Assembly: GCA_002410325.1 (NCBI GenBank)
Contig: DHRK01000010.1
Span: forward strand, 24,157-35,312
Reading direction: 5' to 3'
Source of the DNA: Syntrophomonas sp. UBA5314
GTDB taxonomy: Bacteria; Bacillota; Syntrophomonadia; Syntrophomonadales; Syntrophomonadaceae
Length of the DNA stretch: 11,156 bases
In this document: positions 5,864 through 11,156 of the stretch, piece by piece
Layout: each line of letters opens with the position of its first letter
How positions within the stretch are numbered: position 1 is the first letter of the stretch
Program-made: the position numbers and the translations under genes
The notes under the pieces: generated by a model
Database searches by the model: none
What the model was told of the DNA's origin: nothing
The model's input: only the letters and a program-made list of their open reading frames with translations

Positions 5864-6106
5864 CTACTCTACTACGCGGTAGAGATTTTTGGCTTCACTG
5901 GTCTTTACATTGTCTTTAATGTCCAGGATTTCATAAGTGGTTTTGCGCTCTCCTAACTGCACGGTGATCAGGTCGCCCTTTTTTACCTCACTGGCCGGTT
6001 TGGCCAGGCGGCCATTCAACATGACCCTTTCGTTTTCAGCAAAATCTTTGGCTACGGTGCGGCGCTTGATAATCCTTGATACTTTGAGGAATTTGTCCAA
6101 ACGCAT
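5864..6106 (-). CDS. rqcP: RNA-binding S4 domain protein RqcP (YabO)
   Basis: Orthologue of B. subtilis YabO, renamed RqcP, which binds the 50S subunit and cooperates with RqcH in adding alanine tails to stalled nascent chains during ribosome-associated quality control. The 80-residue product is almost entirely an S4 domain: MRLDKFLKVSRIIKRRTVAK, then ENERVMLNGRLAKPASEVKKGD and the ITVQLG strand, ending at about residue 54. A short C-terminal extension follows (YEILDIKDNV...NLYRVVE). The start codon is separated from the stop codon of the upstream HU gene by a single nucleotide, and the nearest purine-rich tract (AAGG) is about 15 nt away. Initiation is therefore probably coupled to termination of HU translation. 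Confidence 0.93.
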   Translation of the reverse strand: MRLDKFLKVSRIIKRRTVAKDFAENERVMLNGRLAKPASEVKKGDLITVQLGERKTTYEILDIKDNVKTSEAKNLYRVVE

Positions 6107-6107
6107 C

Positions 6108-6380
6108 TTATTTTACTGCATCCCTTAAGGCCTTGCCGGGCTTAAAGGCTGGAACCCGCCCACCCGGAATATTAATAATTTCACCGCTCTGCGGGTTGCG
6201 GCCCTTGCGCGGCTGCCGCTCACGCACCTCAAAGGTGCCAAAGCCCACCAGCTGAATCTTTTCACCTTCATTCAAGGCATCTTCTATACATTCGATTAAC
6301 CCATTGAGGATCTTTTCACTGTCTTTTTTGCTTTTACCCACCGCCTCGGCCATTTGTTCGACAATATCAGCTTTATTCAT
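6108..6380 (-). CDS. hup: HU family DNA-binding protein
   Basis: Nucleoid-associated HU protein, a dimer that binds and bends DNA with little sequence specificity. The 90-residue product is full length: MNKADIVEQM start, helical dimer region, GFGTFEVRERQPRKGRNP (46-63) carrying the family signature and the intercalating Pro63 of the beta-arm, and the C-terminal FKPGKALRDAVK. The frame opens five codons earlier, but GGGAGG (6393-6388) stands 7 nt before ATG 6380 and the HU family begins there. The gene lies between mazG and rqcP, an insertion relative to B. subtilis, where these two are adjacent. AT-rich TATATAAA about 30 nt upstream could be a -10, but I found no matching -35. The next gene starts 1 nt after its stop. 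Confidence 0.96.
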   Translation of the reverse strand: MNKADIVEQMAEAVGKSKKDSEKILNGLIECIEDALNEGEKIQLVGFGTFEVRERQPRKGRNPQSGEIINIPGGRVPAFKPGKALRDAVK

Positions 6381-6462
6381 ATTATTACCTCCCATAATCA
6401 GTTTTTATATAATGGGCTATTCGATGCCCGGATGAATATTCCTGCTTATTGATTTTCAAGCT

Positions 6463-7230
6463 CTATAGTCCTTTATTTTTGGCCTCATCCCACAGCGCAT
6501 CCAGGGCTTCCAGCGGCACTTCGCCCAATGTCTGTCGGTTTTCAGCGATGCGGTCCTCAATGAAATTGAAGCGCCGGGTAAACTTGTCGCTGCACTCCTG
6601 AAGGGCATCCTCCGGTTCGACCTCTTTCATCCGGGCTACATTTACCAGGGCAAAGAGCAGGTCGCCCACCTCTTCTTTTACCGCTTCCGGACTCCCGGCT
6701 GATTTCAACTCGGCCACTTCTTCGGCGAACTTATCAATAGCGCCCTCCACACCAGGCCAGTCAAACCCCACCCGGGCCGCCTTTTCCTGAATTTTATAGG
6801 CCCTTAACAGGGCCGGCAGCATGGCAGGAATACCGGATAGTAAATATTTTTTCCCTTCCTTCTTTTTAAACCCTTCCCAGTGCTGCAAGACGTCGCCGCT
6901 GGTCTTTAAATCCAGGGAGCCAAAAACGTGGGGATGGCGGCCTACCATTTTCTCGCTCACGGTGCGGGCTACATCATCCAGAGTAAAATACCCGGCCCGC
7001 TCGGCCAGGGCGGCGTGGAAAACTACCTGCAGCAGCAGATCCCCCAGTTCTTCCTGCAGCTTTTGCATATCATTTTCTTTGACCGCTTCCACGACTTCGT
7101 AGGATTCTTCAATTAAGTAGCGCAGCAGCGATTCATGGGTCTGTTCCCGGTCCCAGGGACACCCTCCCGGTGACAGAAGCCTGTCCATGATCTCCTTGAG
7201 TTCATCCATGGGCTTTTTAGACTGATTCAT
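6463..7230 (-). CDS. mazG: Nucleoside triphosphate pyrophosphohydrolase MazG
   Basis: MazG hydrolyses NTPs and dNTPs to monophosphates and pyrophosphate, a nucleotide-pool sanitation activity that can also affect alarmone levels. The 255-residue protein has two tandem all-alpha MazG domains. The first carries GGCPWDREQTHESL (22-35), EESYE (41-45) and EELGD (60-64). The second has EEVAE (170-174) and EEVGD (186-190), the acidic metal-binding signatures. A conserved GFDWPGVEGA bridge (155-164) lies between them. It matches stand-alone E. coli-type MazG in length. The N-terminal tetrapyrrole-methylase-like domain of B. subtilis YabN, at the same genomic position, is absent. GGAGGT with a 7-nt spacer precedes ATG 7230. 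The gene follows spoVB across 47 nt without a terminator. Confidence 0.95.
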   Translation of the reverse strand: MNQSKKPMDELKEIMDRLLSPGGCPWDREQTHESLLRYLIEESYEVVEAVKENDMQKLQEELGDLLLQVVFHAALAERAGYFTLDDVARTVSEKMVGRHPHVFGSLDLKTSGDVLQHWEGFKKKEGKKYLLSGIPAMLPALLRAYKIQEKAARVGFDWPGVEGAIDKFAEEVAELKSAGSPEAVKEEVGDLLFALVNVARMKEVEPEDALQECSDKFTRRFNFIEDRIAENRQTLGEVPLEALDALWDEAKNKGL

Positions 7231-7277
7231 TGCGTATACCTCCGGCTTTATACCTAATAGCAGTGGAACTACTAAAC

Positions 7278-8831
7278 CTAAATACCCCGCGCCGTTTTTC
7301 TTATCATGTCCATATCCAGCTCCTGGGCGACAAACAGGGCGGCGCCGTATACCAGTACTCCGATCCCTATGGCTATGACAGTGGCCAGATATGAGCTCAC
7401 CAGGCCCAGGAGATAAGCAAAGGCATACTTCACAACTATCGCCATTAAGACCGTAACCAGAATAATTTTTAGCAGGCGGAATCCTTCATAGACAACGCCG
7501 CTGATCTTTTTTAACCAGATTAGATTGAGGCAGGAGCCGACAAAAAAGGCCATCACCGTTCCGATAGCCGCACCCTGGATATTTAAAGCGGGTACGCTGG
7601 TCAGGGAGTAGTTAAAAATCACCTTTAATATACCCGTGATGATCAGATGGCGCATGGCGATCTCGGGGCGTCCGATTCCTTGCAGCCCGGCGCTGGACAA
7701 CTGAAAGGCGGCCAGCATGATAGCTGAAAAGGCCAGCGGCTCAAGAGCCCGGCCGGCCTCGGCCGCCTTGTAGAGCAAGTCGCAGATCGGGTAGGCCAGG
7801 ATAAACATCCCGGCCGCGCAGGGGAAAGAGATGATCATGCCGGCGCGGAAACCGTAATTGAGCCGGCTGGTCAAAAGCTGCCGGTCGGAATTGGCAAATG
7901 CCTCACTGACCGCCGGAACCAGGCTGGTGGATATAGCTATCGTGAAAATAGTGGGAAGACTGATCAAAACCGCCGCCATGCCGGAAAGCTGGCCGTATAA
8001 CGAAGTGGCCTGGGAGGTCGTATAGTTGAGCGCCGCCAGGCGCCCGGGTACGATAATGGCGTCCAGCATCTGCACCAGGGGTAGTACTACCGCCCCCAGC
8101 GATACCGGGACGGCCAGGCGGACCAATTCTTTCCCCAGGGACACCGAGGTGGTGCCGCTGTAAACGAGCGCCTTTTCCTGTTTCGCTGAACTCCTTTTAA
8201 ATCGGAAATAATAGCAGGCCAGAACCACCAGCCCCACCATACCGCCGACCACCGCCCCAAAAGTAGCCCCGGCGGCGGCATACTGAAGCCCGCGGGGGAA
8301 GAGCAGGAAGGCCAGGATGAGGACTGCGGTCACCCGGAAAAGCTGTTCAATAACCTGGGACACGGCGGTGGGAATCATGGTCTGATGGCCCTGAAAATAG
8401 CCTCGGAAAACGGACAACAGTCCGGAAAAGAAGATGGCCGGGGCCACTGCCATAACCGGGTAGTAAGCCCGCGGTTCATGCAGTATGTTGGTGGCTATAA
8501 AGGAGGCCGACTGCATGACCAATACCGTCAAAACTGCCCCAAAAAACAGCATCATTAGCAAGGCAACTTTAAATATTTTGCGGCTGTCGCCGGTATAACC
8601 CTCGGTCTCGCGGCGGGCCACCAGAACCGAAATGGCCACCGGCACCCCGGCGGTGGCTATGGCCAAAATGGTAGTGTAGATGGGATAGGCCATCTGATAG
8701 AGCCCCATACCTTCTCCCCCCAGCCAGCGAGCCAGGGGTATGCGGTAGACGGCCCCCATTACCTTGGAAAGCCCCCCCGCAATGCTGAGGATCATTGCTC
8801 CTTTCAGAAAATGCTCCTGCCTTTTTTCCAT
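7278..8831 (-). CDS. spoVB: Stage V sporulation protein B, SpoVB (MOP-superfamily flippase)
   Basis: Polytopic membrane protein of the MurJ/polysaccharide-flippase (MOP) superfamily. SpoVB is required for cortex synthesis in B. subtilis, probably by moving lipid-linked peptidoglycan precursor or a related substrate across the forespore outer membrane. The 517-residue product is hydrophobic throughout, consistent with about 14 membrane segments. It begins with a family-like N-terminus (GAMILSIAGGLSKVMGAVYR, about 11-30), with VFRGYFQGHQTMIPTAVSQV in the first half and GLQGIGRPEIAMRHLIITGI in the second. GGAGG before ATG 8831 fixes the start. It follows the spoVT terminator and appears to start the next transcript, with mazG directly downstream as in B. 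subtilis. Confidence 0.95.
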   Translation of the reverse strand: MEKRQEHFLKGAMILSIAGGLSKVMGAVYRIPLARWLGGEGMGLYQMAYPIYTTILAIATAGVPVAISVLVARRETEGYTGDSRKIFKVALLMMLFFGAVLTVLVMQSASFIATNILHEPRAYYPVMAVAPAIFFSGLLSVFRGYFQGHQTMIPTAVSQVIEQLFRVTAVLILAFLLFPRGLQYAAAGATFGAVVGGMVGLVVLACYYFRFKRSSAKQEKALVYSGTTSVSLGKELVRLAVPVSLGAVVLPLVQMLDAIIVPGRLAALNYTTSQATSLYGQLSGMAAVLISLPTIFTIAISTSLVPAVSEAFANSDRQLLTSRLNYGFRAGMIISFPCAAGMFILAYPICDLLYKAAEAGRALEPLAFSAIMLAAFQLSSAGLQGIGRPEIAMRHLIITGILKVIFNYSLTSVPALNIQGAAIGTVMAFFVGSCLNLIWLKKISGVVYEGFRLLKIILVTVLMAIVVKYAFAYLLGLVSSYLATVIAIGIGVLVYGAALFVAQELDMDMIRKTARGI

Positions 8832-8858
8832 TATTTCCTCCCCATTTTCATCTGAATA

Positions 8859-8867
8859 ATTATATCA
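8859..8867 (-). promoter_or_regulatory. Possible promoter of spoVB (extended -10)
   Basis: TGATATAAT on the minus strand is a perfect extended -10 (TGnTATAAT), 28 nt upstream of the spoVB ATG and downstream of the spoVT terminator. There is no good -35. The same bases GATATAAT also match the sigma-E -10 CATACAAT at six of eight positions, and spoVB is sigma-E-dependent in B. subtilis, so the sigma factor is unresolved. Confidence 0.45.
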
Positions 8868-8893
8868 CAAGCACCGGCTGCAGACTCTCCCCA

Positions 8894-8930
8894 GAAAAAA
8901 GAAGCGATCTTATAAAAATAAGACCGCTTC
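8894..8930 (-). terminator. Rho-independent terminator of spoVT
   Basis: On the minus strand GAAGCGGTCTTA and TAAGATCGCTTC pair over 12 bp with one G-T wobble around a T-rich loop (8930-8901), followed by six T (8900-8895). It begins 13 nt after the spoVT stop codon. Confidence 0.9.
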
Positions 8931-8943
8931 GATTTTACCGAGT

Positions 8944-9507
8944 TTATTGCTCCATTTGTTTGGCCAGAAATCCGGCTGCTGTCTCGGCCAGTTTGATCTC
9001 CATTTCGCCCAGCTTAACATTGGAGTCTTTGCTTACGATAATTACTGCGCCAATAGGGTCACCCTGACTGATGATGGGAGAAATTACCTGGGCCCGAATC
9101 GCGTACTCCCGGTCATCGTTTTGAATAATGTGCAGGTTTTCATCATCCGGATTTTGCAGATCATTCATTATCAGAGTGCTTCTTTCCTCCAGAGCCTTTT
9201 CAACCGCTTTGCCGATCGATTTGCTTAAGAATTCTCTCTTGTTGGCCCCGGCGGTGGCTATGATCACATCCCGATCCGCGATCATTGAAATGTGGCCGAT
9301 CGTTTCATATAAAGAGTCTGCGTACTCTTTAGCAAAATCCCCCAGCTCGCCTATAGGAGAATATTTCTTCAAAATGACTTCGCCTTCACGGTCAACAAAG
9401 ATTTCTAGAGGGTCCCCCTCACGAATGCGCAAGGTCCTGCGTATCTCCTTGGGTATAACAACTCTTCCAAGGTCGTCTATCCGGCGAACAATTCCTGTTG
9501 CTTTCAA
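8944..9507 (-). CDS. spoVT: Stage V sporulation protein T, SpoVT (AbrB-like regulator)
   Basis: Transcription factor that activates or represses sigma-G-dependent genes in the forespore and affects spore cortex, coat and germination properties. The 187-residue protein has the AbrB/SpoVT swapped-hairpin DNA-binding domain at about 1-50 (KATGIVRRIDDLGRVVIPKE, then IRRTLRIREGDPLEIFVD), very close to B. subtilis SpoVT. A GAF-like C-terminal domain (about 57-187) contains GDPIGAVIIVSKD and ends AETAAGFLAKQMEQ. I place the start at TTG 9507, where the conserved protein begins; AGGAGG (9523-9518) is 10 nt upstream and inside the longer frame, so earlier starts are unlikely. A rare UUG start may lower its yield. 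It is transcribed alone, between a sigma-G-like promoter and a terminator. Confidence 0.96.
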   Translation of the reverse strand: MKATGIVRRIDDLGRVVIPKEIRRTLRIREGDPLEIFVDREGEVILKKYSPIGELGDFAKEYADSLYETIGHISMIADRDVIIATAGANKREFLSKSIGKAVEKALEERSTLIMNDLQNPDDENLHIIQNDDREYAIRAQVISPIISQGDPIGAVIIVSKDSNVKLGEMEIKLAETAAGFLAKQMEQ

Positions 9508-9565
9508 TACACCTATCCCTCCTTTTTTCAACTGATTGAAGAAGTTGTTTTTGTTTTCTCAGTGA

Positions 9566-9595
9566 TAGTATATAACTCAAAATCCCCTTTTATTC
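9566..9595 (-). promoter_or_regulatory. Predicted sigma-G promoter of spoVT
   Basis: GAATA (9595-9591) fits the sigma-G -35 pattern GHATR. After exactly 18 bp, TATACTA (9572-9566) matches the -10 CATNHTA at all but the first base. spoVT is a sigma-G gene in B. subtilis, so function, spacing and sequence agree. Transcription would start about 50 nt before the TTG start codon. Confidence 0.65.
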
Positions 9596-9794
9596 ACTTT
9601 TTACCATCAAGGCAGAAAAAATGTTAGATTTCCAAAATGACCGTATATCTGGACAAGTAGCCGGGCACCATGTCGAAAACGATTCGCTTGTTTAGAATTT
9701 TGTGCCGGCTGCCGGGTAAATCACCCGTAAAATCATATTTTCCAGTTCTTCTGGCCACAATAGCCCTAGAATGAAACGCTGGAAGGCTGTTGCA
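9596..9794. other. Divergent intergenic region between spoVT and the ger operon
   Basis: About 200 bp without a gene I can support. It holds a small perfect hairpin, CGGGT/ACCCG around AAATC (near 9714-9728), and a perfect Spo0A-box heptamer TGTCGAA at 9671-9677, which is not significant by itself. On the plus strand TCATATT (9733-9739) is followed after 14 bp by GCCACAAT (9754-9761), a weak fit to a sigma-E promoter (perfect -35, five of eight at -10) upstream of the permease gene. Short open frames here look fortuitous. Confidence 0.35.
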
Positions 9795-10898
9795 ATGAAT
9801 AGAATAACCAACTTTCAAATGTACTGCATATTTCTAGTGTTTATGGGCCCGGCAGCGATCCTGGAACAGCCCCATGTGATTATTCACATCCTGGCCAACA
9901 ACTCCTGGTTGGCTTTAATAGCGAGTCTCTTTCCCGGTCTTCTTCTTATAGCTATGTACAGCTATATAATCAAAAAGAGCAGCCAGCCCTTTCCCCAACT
10001 CTTATGTGAGCATTTAGGAGCAATACCGGGCAAGGTGCTGGGGTTCTTTTATATTTTTGTCTTTATGCTGGTGGCAGCCTATACCCTGCGCCTTTTCATC
10101 GAATTTATGAAAATGAACGTTTTGCCGGCCACCCCCATTAGCGTCTTCATTGCCGTTTTACTGCTGATTGGTTTCGTCACCATTAAGCTGGGTTTGGAAG
10201 CTCTGGCCCGGTCCAGTGAGCTGGTGTCATTTGCCGGCCTGCCAATGACCTTTGTGGTAATTATCATAGCCATCGTCGGCAACTTCCACCCGGAACGGCT
10301 CAGACCGGTTTTTCACGTGGATTACCAAACGTTTACGCTGGGACTTCTGACCTGCACCACGCTGATAGGCAAATTCGCGCCGGTATTGATGCTGGGCTTT
10401 TTTCTGCCTGATAAAAATCGTTCCTATACGGTGATGAAGTATCTTCTGTATACCTATATCCTTCTCATCACGCTCACCACCACCGGAATTATAATAACCC
10501 GGGGGGCTCTACCTTCTATGAACCTGACCTTCCCCACCTTCAGCATGATCCGGCTGGCCCGTATAGGAACCTTTATTCAGAACATTGACATTTTTTTTAT
10601 CGGTATTTTGATCATCGGCGTTTTTGCCGCGGTGGCTTTTCCCTGGCTTTTGGCCTGTTTTACCACTCAGAAAATACTGGGCCTGGACGATTATCGTTTT
10701 CTGGCTGCGCCCAGTTCTTTGATTTTAGGGATTCTGGCTATTTTAATCGGGAGTAACAATCTTGAGGTGGTGATCTGGAGCAAAACCATCATGCCTGCGG
10801 TTTACGCGGTTTCATTCATATTGATTCCCCTGTTGCTCTTCATTGCCGCCCTTTTCAAACCGGGTTCCGACCAGAATAATCCCGATGGGTCAGGCTAA
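9795..10898 (+). CDS. GerB-type spore germination permease (GerAB/GerKB family)
   Basis: Integral membrane B subunit of a nutrient germinant receptor in the spore inner membrane, of the amino acid/polyamine transporter-like Spore_permease family (GerAB, GerBB, GerKB); with A and C subunits it senses germinants and triggers ion release. The 367-residue protein is strongly hydrophobic, consistent with about ten membrane helices. Features include ITNFQMYCIFLVFMGPAAIL at the N-terminus, GKVLGFFYIFVFMLVAAYTL (about 86-105), and FAGLPMTFVVIIIAI followed by the PERLRPVF loop, which fits the family's segment before TM6. ATG 9771 is in frame, but only ATG 9795 has a spaced GGAAGG (9781-9786, 8 nt), so it is chosen. 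The germinant cannot be told from sequence. A GerA-type gene begins 46 nt downstream. Confidence 0.93.
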   Translation: MNRITNFQMYCIFLVFMGPAAILEQPHVIIHILANNSWLALIASLFPGLLLIAMYSYIIKKSSQPFPQLLCEHLGAIPGKVLGFFYIFVFMLVAAYTLRLFIEFMKMNVLPATPISVFIAVLLLIGFVTIKLGLEALARSSELVSFAGLPMTFVVIIIAIVGNFHPERLRPVFHVDYQTFTLGLLTCTTLIGKFAPVLMLGFFLPDKNRSYTVMKYLLYTYILLITLTTTGIIITRGALPSMNLTFPTFSMIRLARIGTFIQNIDIFFIGILIIGVFAAVAFPWLLACFTTQKILGLDDYRFLAAPSSLILGILAILIGSNNLEVVIWSKTIMPAVYAVSFILIPLLLFIAALFKPGSDQNNPDGSG

Positions 10899-10944
10899 AA
10901 CTATTGGTGTTATTGCACTAATTCATCAATCAGGAGGCTAGTAA

Positions 10945-11156
10945 ATGCGCTATCTGGGCAGTAGTAGAAAAATCAAAGCCAAAGAAGCCGCCGCTTCCCC
11001 CGCTGAACTGATTGCCCAGCCGCTTTCAGCCAGCATCACGGAAAACCTGGACACATTGAAAAAGCTTCTGCAGGGTTGCTCCGATGCCGTTCTCAAGGAA
11101 TTTCGTTTTGGACCGGCGCCCACCACCGGCTACCTCATTTATTTTGACGGCCTGGC
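10945..11156 (+). CDS. GerA-type spore germination protein, N-terminal part (cut by window)
   Basis: The first 70 codons of a germinant-receptor A subunit, running off the right edge. The start ATG 10945 has AGGAGG 7 nt upstream. After a basic, Ala-rich leader (MRYLGSSRKIKAKEAAASPA) comes LSASITENLDTLKKLLQGCS, then DAVLKEFRFG and GYLIYFDGLA. This is the pattern of the GerAA/GerKA N-terminal domain (L...L..N...L...F..S.D...R.F.......LIYIDGL). It forms an operon with the permease gene. The rest of the protein, including its membrane region, and any C subunit lie outside the window. Confidence 0.88.
   Translation, partial: MRYLGSSRKIKAKEAAASPAELIAQPLSASITENLDTLKKLLQGCSDAVLKEFRFGPAPTTGYLIYFDGL

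Noticed and set aside
5561..6401. 11-bp direct repeat CCCATAATCAG at 5561-5571 and 6391-6401
   Set aside because: Matches of this length are expected by chance several times in a window of 11 kb; the second copy is simply part of the HU ribosome-binding region.
6411..6432. Small inverted repeat GGGC/GCCC between mazG and the HU gene
   Set aside because: Only 4 bp of stem and no T-run; too weak to call a terminator or operator.
9671..9677. Perfect Spo0A-box heptamer TGTCGAA between spoVT and the ger operon
   Set aside because: Several TGNCGAA sites are expected by chance in this window and no suitably spaced sigma-A promoter accompanies it.
9621..9695. 24-codon plus-strand frame beginning ATG at 9621
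   Set aside because: Too short, without a convincing ribosome-binding site or any similarity.
9624..9818. 64-codon minus-strand open frame upstream of spoVT
   Set aside because: It overlaps the start of the permease gene, has no ribosome-binding site and no family resemblance I recognise; probably fortuitous.

Overview
The window looks like a chromosomal sporulation and division cluster from an endospore-forming Bacillota, most likely class Clostridia near the Peptococcaceae (Desulfotomaculum/Pelotomaculum-like). The evidence is the run spoVT, spoVB, mazG, yabO(rqcP), yabP, yabQ, divIC, yabR, spoIIE, which follows the order known from Bacillus subtilis, plus a spore germinant-receptor operon. 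Base composition is mid-range. Genus-level placement is inference.

Most genes lie on the minus strand, so the biological order runs from high to low coordinates. spoVT (8944-9507) has a well-matched sigma-G-type promoter and its own terminator. Next comes a run spoVB - mazG - HU gene - rqcP - yabP - yabQ - small HTH gene - divIC (8831 to 4100), probably one or more overlapping transcripts. yabR (3542-4009) has its own sigma-A-type promoter and a clear terminator. ppx (2576-3454) and spoIIE (1-2399) follow. spoIIE has its own promoter, with the 21-bp spacer and Spo0A-box-like -35 region typical of Spo0A-activated sigma-A promoters. spoIIE lacks its last residues because the window ends. On the plus strand, divergent from spoVT, a germinant-receptor operon begins with a GerB-type permease (9795-10898) and then a GerA-type subunit cut by the right edge (10945-11156).

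The genes cover several stages of sporulation. SpoIIE activates sigma-F in the forespore. YabP, YabQ and SpoVB act in mother-cell cortex and coat formation. SpoVT tunes sigma-G genes. The Ger proteins equip the spore for germination. Housekeeping functions are interleaved: DivIC (division), RqcP (ribosome rescue), HU (nucleoid), MazG (nucleotide sanitation), the S1 protein YabR and Ppx/GppA (polyphosphate or alarmone).

The least ordinary part is the 374-bp gap between rqcP and yabP. It holds a palindrome-dense, MITE- or REP-like element (5623-5830) with 29-bp flanking repeats, 16-bp terminal inverted repeats (one split by a nested hairpin) and a central compound stem-loop. Other points of interest are a small uncharacterised HTH protein overlapping divIC and a multi-stem inverted repeat next to the yabQ ribosome-binding site. 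No tRNA, rRNA, CRISPR array or coding transposon was seen.
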